The notes: a model not told the origin generated them from the letters alone. DNA of 64,000 nt from Cupriavidus necator N-1 (GCF_000219215.1 NC_015724.1:124001-188000); one strand, 5' to 3'. Positions 19,006-28,080 are shown, numbered from the stretch's first letter. Translations and numbers: made by a program.

Positions 19006-19071
19006 ATGGCCTTACAGACTCGCGTTACGAAACTGTTAGGCATCGAGCATCCCATTAAACAACAGTGGTAG
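19006..19071 (+). pseudogene. Nitronate monooxygenase, N-terminal fragment
   Basis: Only 21 codons: MALQTRVTKLLGIEHPIKQQW. The first 17 match the usual start of nitronate monooxygenase/2-nitropropane dioxygenase-like proteins (MALQTRVTELLGIEYPI). The gene is cut after HPI. It is the third truncated gene in this block and marks its right border. Confidence 0.6.
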
Positions 19072-19158
19072 ACGTCACAGCGGATGAGAAATCCATTACG
19101 GATCAATCAGTTGGATCGGGGTGAATGCTAGCGGATATAGCGTCTGCCGCTGGCGGAA

Positions 19159-19464
19159 TTAGCGATCGACAACAGCAGTTTCGCCAGTGCTGGATGATGC
19201 TTGAGCGAAGCAAACTCCGTCACGCGGTACTCCGCCAAACCGTATTGGAAATGGGTCTTCGCGCAACAGCTTGTCGAGCTCGTTTCTGGCGATGAGCCCA
19301 CTCACCAAGATCACGCCGCCATCGCGTGGATTCTTGGGGCCAGACACTAGGAACAGGCCCCGCGCGTACTGCGCATCGAGAAACCGTCGATGCTCGGAAA
19401 GTCGGGCTTCGATAGCATTTAGCGGCTGCGTATAGGTCAACTCAACGATAAACATGGTTGTCAT
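19159..19464 (-). CDS. YciI-family protein
   Basis: Small protein (101 aa from MTTMFIVELTYTQPLNAIEARLSEHRRFLDAQYARGLFLVSGPKNPRDGGVILVSG). The ferredoxin-like YciI fold is recognised from the LxEHRxFLDxxYxxGxFLxSGPKxPRxGGxIL pattern. A start at 19455 (MFIVELTY) is also possible. Members are implicated in catabolic side reactions, but the role here is unknown. It lies 54 bp downstream of the IclR regulator on the same strand and may be co-transcribed. Confidence 0.75.
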   Translation of the reverse strand: MTTMFIVELTYTQPLNAIEARLSEHRRFLDAQYARGLFLVSGPKNPRDGGVILVSGLIARNELDKLLREDPFPIRFGGVPRDGVCFAQASSSTGETAVVDR

Positions 19465-19517
19465 TCGGAAATACTCCCAAGCGCCCTTCAGCGAAAGGGA
19501 CATCTGAGGGGCGGCGA

Positions 19518-20267
19518 TCAGAGCAACACTTCGTACCTTGACCCATCCCCGCCAAAGAGTTCGGTCAGATGCTGGGACGCCCGGAACAAGTGTGGTTTTA
19601 TCCGGGCGATCGCTTCCTTGCCCAAGCGCGTTGCCGGACCGGAGATGGAAATGGCGCCTTCGAGCTTATCCGCAGAACCGAACACCGGCGAGGCTAGTGA
19701 CACGATGCCCTCATAGAGCTCCCCTCGGCTTAACGAGAACATCTCCTCGCGGATCGTATCGAACTCAGGACCCTGCCGGCCCACGAAGGCGAGTAACACC
19801 TTACCTCCTGCGCCGCGCTCAAGGGGGCGCATTTCTCCGGCCTGCACGTTGTCAGTGATCGCGAGAGGCGAGTTCGCGCGATACGCGCACAAGCGCTTGT
19901 CCCCCGATATGACATAGAACGTCGCGCTCTCTTCCGTCAGCTCAACGAGGTTTCGCAACACAGGCATCACCAGCTCCGCAGGATGCAGATTGCGCTGGTA
20001 CAGCGTCGCGAGCCGGAACGGCGTGGGACCAAGGGTAAACACGCTGCCTTCGCCCCTTCGCAGATAGCCGTACGCCTCTAGCGACTCGGCCAGCCGAAGG
20101 ATCGTGCTTTTGTACAGGCCGGTCCGCTCGGCCATCTGCGCCAAAGTGAAGGACAGCTGCTCCTTCGAGAACGTGTCGAGAAGGGACAGCGCTCGATTTA
20201 CCGCTGCAACTCCTACCTCGTCCTCGCCGGCAGGCTCCTGCTTTGGTTCAAGGTTTCTTCTAGCCAT
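19518..20267 (-). CDS. IclR-family transcriptional regulator
   Basis: 249-aa regulator with an N-terminal winged helix (VAAVNRALSLLDTFSKEQLSFTLAQMAERTGLYKSTILRLAESLEAYGYLRR) and a C-terminal effector-binding domain (ERGAGGKVLLAF ... SLASPVFGSADKLEGAISISGP). ATG 20267 was chosen because GGAGAAAATCAA precedes it; longer frames upstream are antisense to the aldehyde dehydrogenase. Divergent from the aldehyde dehydrogenase/FAD/Liv cluster, which it probably controls through the repeats in the shared intergenic region. Confidence 0.92.
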   Translation of the reverse strand: MARRNLEPKQEPAGEDEVGVAAVNRALSLLDTFSKEQLSFTLAQMAERTGLYKSTILRLAESLEAYGYLRRGEGSVFTLGPTPFRLATLYQRNLHPAELVMPVLRNLVELTEESATFYVISGDKRLCAYRANSPLAITDNVQAGEMRPLERGAGGKVLLAFVGRQGPEFDTIREEMFSLSRGELYEGIVSLASPVFGSADKLEGAISISGPATRLGKEAIARIKPHLFRASQHLTELFGGDGSRYEVLL

Positions 20268-20317
20268 TTGATTTTCTCCAATGTGAATCATAAACCACAC
20301 CCACGCAGCAATCGACG

Positions 20318-20360
20318 AGCGTTCTATCCACCAGAACGCTTGACTGTAGTTTAGAACGCT
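20318..20360. promoter_or_regulatory. Putative IclR operator (AGCGTTCT/AGAACGCT repeats)
   Basis: In the 126-bp divergent intergenic region, AGCGTTCT (20318-20325) and AGAACGCT (20333-20340) form a perfect 8-bp inverted repeat with a 7-bp spacer. AGAACGCT recurs at 20353-20360, 20 bp (two helix turns) further on. This arrangement suits binding by dimeric or tetrameric IclR proteins. Confidence 0.6.
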
Positions 20361-20393
20361 CCTAAAGTTGCTGCAACAGCCAAACAAGGAGAC

Positions 20394-21875
20394 GTGGTGA
20401 AGCGCTATCAGATGTTCATCAATAACGAGTGGGTCGACTCCACCTCGGGACAGTGGTTCGAGTCTATCGAGCCGTATTCGGGCAAGGCCTGGGCGGAAGT
20501 GCCGAAGGGCAACGCCCAGGACGTTGAGAAGGCCGTGCAGGCGGCCAAGGCTGCGTTTGATGATCCCGCTTGGCGGGATCTCACCGCGACGCAGCGCGGC
20601 GCACTTCTGCGTCGTCTCGCCGAATTGGTCAGCACGAATGTCACGCGCCTGGCCGACACGGAGCAGCGGGACAACGGCAAGCTGATCGCCGAAGTCTCCG
20701 GACAGGTTCAGAACGTTGCCCAGTGGTTCCACTACTACGCAGGTCTGGCCGACAAGGTACAGGGCGCCGTGGTACCCATCAACAAGCCGGGCGTCTTCAA
20801 CTACATCAAGCACGAGCCGCTGGGGGTGGTCGCGGCGATTACGCCCTGGAATTCCCCTCTCGCACTGACAGTCTGGAAAATGGCGCCGGCATTGGCCGCC
20901 GGCAATACGATGGTCATCAAGCCGTCCGAATACACCTCGGCATCGCTGCTGGAGCTTGCTGCCTTGACCAAGGAAGCCGGCTTCCCCCCTGGTGTGGTCA
21001 ATGTCATCACGGGGTTCGGTGCAGATGTGGGTGAACCGCTGGTGCGCCATCAGGACATTGCCAAGATCGCGTTCACAGGTGGCGACATTGCCGGCCAGCG
21101 CATCAACGAGATTGCTGCAAGCGACTTCAAGAAGGTTACGCTCGAGCTGGGTGGAAAATCGGCAAATATTGTCTTCGACGATGCCGATCTTGACCAAGCA
21201 GTAAAAGGCGCCGTCGCGGGCATCTTCGGTGCCGCCGGGCAGACCTGCATGGCTGGTTCCCGACTGCTGGTCCAGCGCAATGTGCACGACCAGTTCGTCG
21301 AGATGCTGATCAAGGTTGCCAGCGATGCGGTTATCGGCGACCCCTCCAAACACGAAACACAAGTTGGTCCGATCGCAACCGAGGCCCAGTTCCGGAAGAT
21401 CCTTTCCTACATCGAGATTGCGAAGAGCGGCGGAGCGCACTGCGTTCTCGGCGGCCACGCACTGACTGGCGATGCCTACGGACAAGGCCAGTTCATCGCC
21501 CCGACGATCTTCACGGGCGTGACGAACGACATGCGTATCGCCCAAGAAGAAGTCTTTGGGCCGGTGCTTGCCGTCATCCCGTTCGACACGGAAGACGACG
21601 CCCTGCGCATCGCCAACGACACCATGTTCGGTCTCGCAGCCGGGGTATGGACTTCCGACCTGCATCGCGCCTTCTACATGTCCGACCGCCTGAAGGCAGG
21701 CACTGTGTGGGTGAACAATTACCGCGCGACCAGCTTTACCACACCGTTCGGCGGCTACAAGCGCAGCGGGATCGGCCGCGAGGGCGGCGTGGACGCCATC
21801 AAGGAATATCTCCAGACCAAGAGTGTCTGGATCACTACCAAGCCGGCCAAGGCAAACGCCTTCGTTCTGGGCTAA
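20394..21875 (+). CDS. Aldehyde dehydrogenase family protein
   Basis: Aldehyde dehydrogenase of about 493 aa. Motifs: ITPWNSPLALTVWKMAPALAAGNTMVIKPSEYT, FTGGDIAGQRI, ELGGKSANIVFDDADLDQAVKG (general-base Glu), GAAGQTCMAGSRLLVQ (nucleophilic Cys) and EEVFGPVLAVIPF. It starts with GTG (20394 or 20397) after AAGGAGAC. First gene of the IclR-linked cluster and a paralogue of the enzyme at 11.7 kb, in both cases followed by an FAD oxidoreductase. Likely oxidises a semialdehyde from the imported substrate. Confidence 0.9.
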   Translation: MVKRYQMFINNEWVDSTSGQWFESIEPYSGKAWAEVPKGNAQDVEKAVQAAKAAFDDPAWRDLTATQRGALLRRLAELVSTNVTRLADTEQRDNGKLIAEVSGQVQNVAQWFHYYAGLADKVQGAVVPINKPGVFNYIKHEPLGVVAAITPWNSPLALTVWKMAPALAAGNTMVIKPSEYTSASLLELAALTKEAGFPPGVVNVITGFGADVGEPLVRHQDIAKIAFTGGDIAGQRINEIAASDFKKVTLELGGKSANIVFDDADLDQAVKGAVAGIFGAAGQTCMAGSRLLVQRNVHDQFVEMLIKVASDAVIGDPSKHETQVGPIATEAQFRKILSYIEIAKSGGAHCVLGGHALTGDAYGQGQFIAPTIFTGVTNDMRIAQEEVFGPVLAVIPFDTEDDALRIANDTMFGLAAGVWTSDLHRAFYMSDRLKAGTVWVNNYRATSFTTPFGGYKRSGIGREGGVDAIKEYLQTKSVWITTKPAKANAFVLG

Positions 21876-21910
21876 CGGCGCACCAACCAAGGCAATCAGG
21901 AGGAGCTACT

Positions 21911-23374
21911 GTGAACGATAAATCTGACGCGGACGTTCTCATCGTGGGATGTGGTGTTGCCGGGCTTTCCGCCGCCGTTACCGCGCTGGAAGCGGGCCTC
22001 AAGGTCATCAACCTGGAGCGCTCGGATGAGAGCCAATTTGGCGGAAACTCGCGCTGGACCGAAGCGTACATGCGCATGAAGAACGACACGGAAATCTCCG
22101 ACGATTTCGAGGAGCACTTTGCGAACAATGCCGGATGGAACATCGACCCCAATGTCCTCGATGCCCTCACCGACTCCTATGCAAACTGGCCGTCCTTCGT
22201 GAAGTCGCACAGCCTGCCGGATCCCGAAGTCATCTCAGCTTTCGCCAACTCGGTTCCACCCACGATCTCCTGGCTCAAGGGACTGGGCCTGAAGTTCGAA
22301 CCTCAACCGATCTACCTGCTGACGCAGAACACCACCCGCATCGCAGCCAAGGGCGGCGGCCTCGCCATCATCGAGGCATTGCGCGCCAAGGCGTTGGCAC
22401 TTGGCGGTGAAATTCGATACCGCACTACCGCGACCGACCTCGTTCGCAACGACAATGGCGCGGCCTGCGGCCTCGTCATCACGACCCCCGATGGCGTCCG
22501 GTCGCAGTTGCTTGCAAAACACGTGGTCCTGGCAAGCGGCGGGTTCCAGGGTAATCCGGAGATGATGACGAAGTACGTGGGTCCGCGCGCAAAGCACATT
22601 CGGCCAGTTGCCATCGGCGGGTACTACAACCGTGGCGAGGGTATCCAGATGGCGCTCAACGCCGGCGCAGCTCCTGCCGGGGAATTCGGTTCCTATCACG
22701 CGGAGCCCGTCGATCCCCGCTCGCAGCAGGCAGAGGCCGTCGTGTTCATTTACCCATACGGCATGCTGGTCAACAAGCTCGCCAAGCGCTTTGTCAACGA
22801 GGCGCCTGGAACCGTCGACGCCCACTACGACAACATCGCGCGCACCATCGCGGATCAACCGGATGGCATCTCATATGTCATCTTCGACTCCAAGGTCGAC
22901 GACATTCCGCGCTGGAAGACTAGCATCCGCAGCGATCAGCCTCCCGTCTCAGCGCAGACGCTTGAAGCCCTCGCCGCGAAACTTGGCCTTCCCGACGATG
23001 CGCTCGCGCAAACCGTCGCTACCTTCAACGCAGCATGCCCGCAGCGCTCGGACGCGTTCGAGCCATTCACCGTGGACCACCGCGGCACCAAAGGCCTCGA
23101 GATCAACAAGAGCCACTGGTGCCGTCCGATCGACCAGTCGCCTTTTTACGCCTATCCGATTATCTCCACTAACTGCTTCACGTTTGGCGGCCTGAAGGTC
23201 AATGAGAGTGCGCAGGTTCTGGATCAGGACGGCCGTGTCATGGCAGGCCTGTATGCGGCTGGGGAAACCATGGGCATCTATCATCAAGTCTATACGGGCT
23301 CGACGTCCGTGCTTCGGGGCCTGGTCTTCGGCCGCCGAGCTGCCCAGCACATTGCACTCAGCTCTCACCGCTGA
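21911..23374 (+). CDS. FAD-dependent oxidoreductase (tricarballylate dehydrogenase-like)
   Basis: 487-aa flavoprotein: VLIVGCGVAGLSAAVTALEAGLKVINLERSDESQFGGNSRWTEAYMRM at the N-terminus, HVVLASGGFQGNPEMMTKYVG mid-protein, and GLYAAGETMGIYHQVYTGSTSVLRGLVFGRRAAQHIA at the end. GTG 21911 follows a strong AGGAGGAGC site. It lies 35 bp after the aldehyde dehydrogenase and is the intact-tailed paralogue of the flavoprotein at 13.3 kb. Resemblance to TcuA-type enzymes and the nearby aconitase suggest a tricarboxylate or related acid as substrate, but this is inference. Confidence 0.87.
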   Translation: MNDKSDADVLIVGCGVAGLSAAVTALEAGLKVINLERSDESQFGGNSRWTEAYMRMKNDTEISDDFEEHFANNAGWNIDPNVLDALTDSYANWPSFVKSHSLPDPEVISAFANSVPPTISWLKGLGLKFEPQPIYLLTQNTTRIAAKGGGLAIIEALRAKALALGGEIRYRTTATDLVRNDNGAACGLVITTPDGVRSQLLAKHVVLASGGFQGNPEMMTKYVGPRAKHIRPVAIGGYYNRGEGIQMALNAGAAPAGEFGSYHAEPVDPRSQQAEAVVFIYPYGMLVNKLAKRFVNEAPGTVDAHYDNIARTIADQPDGISYVIFDSKVDDIPRWKTSIRSDQPPVSAQTLEALAAKLGLPDDALAQTVATFNAACPQRSDAFEPFTVDHRGTKGLEINKSHWCRPIDQSPFYAYPIISTNCFTFGGLKVNESAQVLDQDGRVMAGLYAAGETMGIYHQVYTGSTSVLRGLVFGRRAAQHIALSSHR

Positions 23375-23420
23375 GGCAAATCAAGCATTACTGACATATA
23401 AGACCTCCAGGAGACTCACC

Positions 23421-24617
23421 ATGGACCGACGCGCGTTTCTGTCGCTAGCAGGCGCCACCGCGGGATCGATTGCACTCCCTAGCCTTGCCATCGCCCAGCC
23501 GAAGCCGCTGGTGTACTACAGCATTAATGCCTTCTCTGGCAACTTCGCAGCAAGCGGCAAGTACAGCGACCTCGGCGTACGCGCAGCCATCACCGGCTAT
23601 GGGACCCGCCTTGGCCGCGCTATTGAATACAAGCGCATCGATACCGAAGGCAACCCAGCCATTGCCGTACGCAAGGTCCAGCAGGCCATCAGCCAGGACG
23701 GCGCACGCCATTTCGGCGGGGCCGCCCTTTCGTCGGAGGCGCTGGTCATCATGAAGGAGGTGAACAAAGCGAATGGCGTCTACATCACCTACGTCGGAGC
23801 GGATGAGGTCACGGGCAAGGACTGCAACCGTTCCGCGTTTCGGTGGTCCACACCGACCTTTGGCGCGGTCAACACGGTCCTGCGGCCCTTGTTCCAACAG
23901 AATCCGAAATGGAAGAAGGCGTATACGATCACCGGCCAGTATGTGTTCGGAGAGGCGCTGCTGCGCAACTCGAAGGCAGTGATGCAGGACGCGAAGGTGG
24001 AGCTCGTCGGAAACAGCTACCACTCGCTTGCCGAAAAGGAATTCTCGGGCTATCTCGGCAACGCGATGGCCTCCGGAGCCGATGTTCTCGTAATTCTGAA
24101 CTTCGGCGCAAACACGCTCGACCTGCTCCGGCAGGCCGCCAGCTTCGGAATCAAGAAGCGCATGGCCGTGGCAGTTGTCTGGTTCTCCGGCCTGGACACT
24201 TTCCAGGCGCTCGGCGCCGATGTCACCGAGGACATATATTTCGGCCTGCAGTACTGGCACGGACTCGATACGCCGGGTAATAAGACGTTCCTCGACGTGT
24301 ATCGGCGCGAGTTCAAGGAGAACCCTCGGTTCTATTCGGCCGCCGACTACCAGATCGCCACGCTGATGTTCGACGCCATCAGGAAAGGGGGCAGCGAAGA
24401 CCCCGCAGCCATCATCAAGGCGCTGGAGGGCTACACCTATGCCGGCCTGACCGGCGAGGAGCAGGTGCGTCCTTTCGACCACCAGGTCATCAAGAACTAC
24501 TTCCTTGCCCGAGGGAAGAAGAAGTCCGCCATGAAGGATGCGGACGACTTCGTGGACATTCTGTCGTCGTCGAAGACTGCCAGCCCCAAATCCGCGTCGG
24601 ATTGCAAAATGGCCTGA
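23421..24617 (+). CDS. Branched-chain-type ABC transporter substrate-binding protein
   Basis: LivK-like periplasmic receptor, 398 aa. A signal peptide (MDRRAFLSLAGATAGSIALPSLAIAQ) precedes the type I periplasmic-binding fold (ALSSEALVIMKEVNKANGVYITYVGADEVTG ... DVLVILNFGANTLDLLRQAASFGIKK). ATG 23421 follows CAGGAGACTC. First of five Liv-type genes on the same strand. The ligand is probably the acid processed by the flanking enzymes rather than an amino acid. Confidence 0.88.
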   Translation: MDRRAFLSLAGATAGSIALPSLAIAQPKPLVYYSINAFSGNFAASGKYSDLGVRAAITGYGTRLGRAIEYKRIDTEGNPAIAVRKVQQAISQDGARHFGGAALSSEALVIMKEVNKANGVYITYVGADEVTGKDCNRSAFRWSTPTFGAVNTVLRPLFQQNPKWKKAYTITGQYVFGEALLRNSKAVMQDAKVELVGNSYHSLAEKEFSGYLGNAMASGADVLVILNFGANTLDLLRQAASFGIKKRMAVAVVWFSGLDTFQALGADVTEDIYFGLQYWHGLDTPGNKTFLDVYRREFKENPRFYSAADYQIATLMFDAIRKGGSEDPAAIIKALEGYTYAGLTGEEQVRPFDHQVIKNYFLARGKKKSAMKDADDFVDILSSSKTASPKSASDCKMA

Positions 24618-24639
24618 GGCCACAGCCGGAGTCGTCGAC

Positions 24640-25497
24640 ATGAACATCTATGTCTTCCAAGCCCTGAACGGGCTCGGCCTGGGAATGATCTATTTCCTGC
24701 TTTCGGTCGGGCTGAGCATCATTTTTGGTCTCCTTGGCTTCGTCAACTTTGCACACGGCGCCTTGTTTCTCGTTGGCGCCTACGCCGCCTTCTTTACTAG
24801 CCAGGCAACCGGGAGCTTTGCACTGGGCCTCATCGCCTCGTTCGTTTGCGTCGCAAGTGTCGGCTTGGTCGCAGAGCACTGGTTGCTCAGGCGAACGTAC
24901 AAAATGTCCCACGAGGCGCAGATCCTCGTGACCGTCGGCCTCACGTTCGTGCTCACCGAAACCGTGGTCTATTTCTTTGGGCCTGAGTCCCAGCGCGTGG
25001 CGCCGCCAGAGGCACTGAGCAGCGTCCTGATGATCGGACCGTACCCCATCCCCAGCTTTCGGGTCTTCATCGTCATCGTTTGCGCGGTAATCGGGGCGGC
25101 GCTCTGGTGGCTGTTCGAGCGAACGATGTTCGGCGCCAGGGTCCGCGCAGGGAACGAACGTCCGCAGATGCTCAAGCTGCTGGGCACGAAAGTGTCGCGG
25201 GTGTATGCGATTGCTTTCGGACTGGGAACCGGTTTGGCGGGCCTAGCCGGTGGGCTGGCCGTACCCCTCCGCGGCGCTGATCCGTCCATGGGCCTCGAAG
25301 CCATCGTCATTGCCTTCGTGGTGGTCGTCATCGGCGGCATGGGCAGCTTCAGTGGACCGCTGGTCGGCGGGCTGATCATTGGCGTAACACAAAGCATGAT
25401 GAGCGCCATCTGGCCGGAGGGAGCACGCCTTGCCATCTTCCTTCTCATGGTTGTCGTTCTTCTCCTGATGCCCAAAGGACTCTTCGGCCGTGCTTAA
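24640..25497 (+). CDS. Liv-type ABC transporter permease (LivH-like)
   Basis: Inner-membrane permease of 285 aa with about eight hydrophobic segments (GLGMIYFLLSVGLSIIFGLLGFVNFAHGALFLVGAYAAFF near the N-terminus; AFVVVVIGGMGSFSGPLVGGLIIG near the C-terminus, a typical LivH signature). ATG 24640 gives the usual MNIYVFQALNGLGLGMIY. The stop overlaps the next start (GTG 25490). Confidence 0.9.
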   Translation: MNIYVFQALNGLGLGMIYFLLSVGLSIIFGLLGFVNFAHGALFLVGAYAAFFTSQATGSFALGLIASFVCVASVGLVAEHWLLRRTYKMSHEAQILVTVGLTFVLTETVVYFFGPESQRVAPPEALSSVLMIGPYPIPSFRVFIVIVCAVIGAALWWLFERTMFGARVRAGNERPQMLKLLGTKVSRVYAIAFGLGTGLAGLAGGLAVPLRGADPSMGLEAIVIAFVVVVIGGMGSFSGPLVGGLIIGVTQSMMSAIWPEGARLAIFLLMVVVLLLMPKGLFGRA

Positions 25498-26476
25498 TAC
25501 CATTTCAAAGTCAGCCGGGGCGTTCTACCTGACGCTGCTGGCCTTGCCCCTCGCATTGCCATTGATGTCGGGGTCCGCCACCACGGCGGTCGTCGTGATG
25601 ATCTTCGGGATCGCTGCTGCGGCCTGCAACCTAATGCTCGGCTATGCCGGGCTGCTCAGCTTCGCGCAGGGAACGTTCTTTGGCGTCGGCTCTTATGCGG
25701 CTGGTCTACTGCTAAGGAGTCATCCAGACTTGGGCCTCGGCGTGCTTGTGCTCTGTGCTGTCGCCGGTGCGGTGGCCGCCCTGATCATCGGCATGCTGAG
25801 CATCCGGCGCAAAGGCATCTACTTCGTCATGATCACACTGGCGATGGCGCAGATGGCATTCTTCGCGGCGCTATCGTTTCCGGATGTGACGGGCGGCGAA
25901 AATGGTCTTCTCGATATTCCTCGCTTGAGTGCAGGTCTGGATGGCATCCTCTCGGAATCGCAGAGCCAGTATCTCGTCGTGTCGGTGATGTTCTTCCTCG
26001 CGTTCGCTTTCCTGCGCCGGGTCGTGCGATCGCCGTTTGGCCGGGTACTTGACGCAGTGCGCGAGAACGAAACGCGCGCCCAGATGGCAGGCTACGACGT
26101 CCGGCGGCTCAAGCTCCTCGCCTTCGTGATATCCGGTTCCGTGACCGCGCTGGCGGGCGCGCTGTATGCAATCCAGTTGCGCTCAGCGCCCCTATCGAAC
26201 ATCGACCTGATGATGTCGGAAACGATTCTGATCATGGCCATTCTCGGCGGCAAACGATCACTTCTGGGTGCCGTCTTTGGGGCTTTGCTGATGACTTTGA
26301 TGGCGGAGCAGCTTTCCCAATTGTGGCCGCGGTGGCAAATGATTGTCGGCTTCGTGCTCATTCTGACCGTCCTCTTCGCACCGAGCGGCATCGGCGGAGT
26401 CTCTTCCCAATGGCGAATGTCACGTGAGAAACGGAAGGCCAGCGGAACGCACCTGAGTAGTAAGGAGACTGCGTGA
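25490..26476 (+). CDS. Liv-type ABC transporter permease (LivM-like)
   Basis: Second permease, 328 aa, multi-spanning. The LivM signatures NLMLGYAGLLSFAQGTFFGVGSYAAGLL and GRVLDAVRENETRAQMAGYDVRRLKLLAFVISGSVTALAGALYA (the EAA-like loop that contacts the ATPases) are present. GTG start overlaps livH. The stop overlaps the next gene start (TGATG). Confidence 0.9.
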   Translation: MLNTISKSAGAFYLTLLALPLALPLMSGSATTAVVVMIFGIAAAACNLMLGYAGLLSFAQGTFFGVGSYAAGLLLRSHPDLGLGVLVLCAVAGAVAALIIGMLSIRRKGIYFVMITLAMAQMAFFAALSFPDVTGGENGLLDIPRLSAGLDGILSESQSQYLVVSVMFFLAFAFLRRVVRSPFGRVLDAVRENETRAQMAGYDVRRLKLLAFVISGSVTALAGALYAIQLRSAPLSNIDLMMSETILIMAILGGKRSLLGAVFGALLMTLMAEQLSQLWPRWQMIVGFVLILTVLFAPSGIGGVSSQWRMSREKRKASGTHLSSKETA

Positions 26477-27228
26477 TGACAGCCACCATCCTGACCACTC
26501 GAGGGCTGGGCCTCGACTACGGCAGCTTCACCGCCGTGGGCAAGGTCGCCCTCGACCTGAAAGCAAATACGCTCCACTCATTGATCGGACCAAACGGCGC
26601 GGGAAAGACGTCCCTCTTCAACATCGTGAGCGGACGATTACCTGCCACGCGCGGAACAATCGAGTTCGAGGGCAAGAACATTACGCGCTCTCCAGCGCAT
26701 GGACGGGTGAAGCTTGGCATGGCGCGCAGCTTCCAAGTGACGAGCCTGTTCCCCGAAAGCACGGTTTTGGACAATCTGCGCCTTGCCGCAATGGGATACG
26801 AGGCTGGCCGGTCTCTCCATTTCTGGAGCACATGGAACAAGGAAGCCAGCAAACACGAGATTGCCGACAAGGTGCTCGTCGAGCTGGATCTCGCTCGCTA
26901 CGCCAGCATGCCGGTGGGAGCCCTCTCACACGGCACACAGCGGCTGGTGGAGATTGGAATGTGCCTCGTGGCCAGGCCTATGCTCCTACTTCTCGATGAG
27001 CCGATGGCGGGCCTCGGGCTTGCGGATGTCCCCCGTGTCTCCGAGCTCCTGCTGCAGTTGAAGGCTAGTTACACCATTCTGCTAGTCGAGCACAACATGC
27101 ACGTGGTCATGGGCATCAGCGACCGCATCACGGTCATGTTCCAGGGAAACGTCATCGCAGAAGGCTCCCCTGATGAAATTCGACAGGACGCCAATGTAAA
27201 GCGTGTATATCTCGGGAGTTCCGTATGA
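26476..27228 (+). CDS. Liv-type ABC transporter ATP-binding protein (LivG-like)
   Basis: ATPase of 250 aa with Walker A GPNGAGKTSLF, the ABC signature region (ALSHGTQRLVEIGMCLV, a diverged LSxGxQ), Walker B LLLLDEPMAGL and the switch histidine in LLVEHNMHVVMGISDRI. ATG 26476 is spaced 8 bp from AAGGAG; GTG 26473 is an alternative. Overlaps the LivF gene by 4 bp (ATGA). Confidence 0.9.
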   Translation: MTATILTTRGLGLDYGSFTAVGKVALDLKANTLHSLIGPNGAGKTSLFNIVSGRLPATRGTIEFEGKNITRSPAHGRVKLGMARSFQVTSLFPESTVLDNLRLAAMGYEAGRSLHFWSTWNKEASKHEIADKVLVELDLARYASMPVGALSHGTQRLVEIGMCLVARPMLLLLDEPMAGLGLADVPRVSELLLQLKASYTILLVEHNMHVVMGISDRITVMFQGNVIAEGSPDEIRQDANVKRVYLGSSV

Positions 27229-27944
27229 CTCAGCCACTACTAGCACTCCACGGCGTTCAAGCTTCATATGGCAAGAGCATTGCGTTGGAGGATGTCTCGC
27301 TGCAAGTCGGTCGCGGAGAAGTTGTCAGTCTTATGGGCCGGAACGGCATGGGAAAAACTTCCACGCTGAATACCATCGTCGGCGTGCTGGAGAAGACCGC
27401 GGGCTCGGTCCATCTCGACGGTGTCGACATTAGCGATCTTGAGTCGGATGAAATCTCGCGCCTTGGCGTCTCGCTCGTGCCGGCGGACAGAGGCATCTTC
27501 ACGCTGCTGTCGGTTGAGGAGAATCTAAAGATCGCCAGGCGCAAGCACTCCGCGTGGACTTTGGAGAGCGCATACGCGAGCTTCCCTCGGCTCAAGGAGC
27601 GGCGGAAGAACCTTGGCGGCGCACTGTCCGGCGGCGAGCAACAGATGCTGTCGATCGCGCGAGCGCTGATGCAGGGCCCGAAAGTCTTGCTGTTGGACGA
27701 ACCGACCGAGGGGCTGGCGCCGGTGATCGTGGACGAGCTGGTCGAGCTGATTGCAAGTGTCGGTCGCTCCGGCGTATCGATCGTGCTGGTGGAGCAAACC
27801 TTCGCCGTTTGCCGAGCGCTGGCGTCGCGACACTACGTTTTGGAGGAAGGCCACGTGGTGTTCGAAGGGCCAACGGCGGCGTTGGACGACGATCCCACCA
27901 CACTGGAGCGCTTCCTCGGGTTGGACGTCGGCGTTCACGCGTAA
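27225..27944 (+). CDS. Liv-type ABC transporter ATP-binding protein (LivF-like)
   Basis: Second ATPase, 239 aa: Walker A GRNGMGKTSTLN, signature GALSGGEQQMLSIARAL, Walker B VLLLDEPTEGLAP and H-loop VLVEQTF (Gln-Thr where many have His). It completes a five-gene importer with tight overlaps throughout, so the whole set is one operon continuing from the aldehyde dehydrogenase. Confidence 0.9.
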   Translation: MTQPLLALHGVQASYGKSIALEDVSLQVGRGEVVSLMGRNGMGKTSTLNTIVGVLEKTAGSVHLDGVDISDLESDEISRLGVSLVPADRGIFTLLSVEENLKIARRKHSAWTLESAYASFPRLKERRKNLGGALSGGEQQMLSIARALMQGPKVLLLDEPTEGLAPVIVDELVELIASVGRSGVSIVLVEQTFAVCRALASRHYVLEEGHVVFEGPTAALDDDPTTLERFLGLDVGVHA

Positions 27945-28033
27945 TTTTTCTTCCCAGACGTAGGCATACGGGGACGCCAGCGTTTTCACTGGTGTCGGGC
28001 CCGCGCTTGCCCGCGAAATCCGCATCAGCGAGT

Positions 28034-28056
28034 GCCTGGCCTGCGCACGGCCAGGC
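28034..28056. terminator. Strong hairpin between importer and aconitase genes
   Basis: GCCTGGCC (28034-28041) and GGCCAGGC (28049-28056) form a perfect 8-bp stem with a 7-base loop. There is no T-run after it, so a Rho-independent terminator is doubtful. It may lower read-through or protect mRNA between livF and the aconitase gene. Confidence 0.4.
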
Positions 28057-28080
28057 GTACCAAACAGAACGAGACAATTC

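Noticed and set aside
19518..21890. A 790-codon minus-strand open frame across the IclR and aldehyde dehydrogenase genes
   Set aside because: Only the last 249 codons (from 20267) have homology and a ribosome site; the rest is antisense to the aldehyde dehydrogenase.
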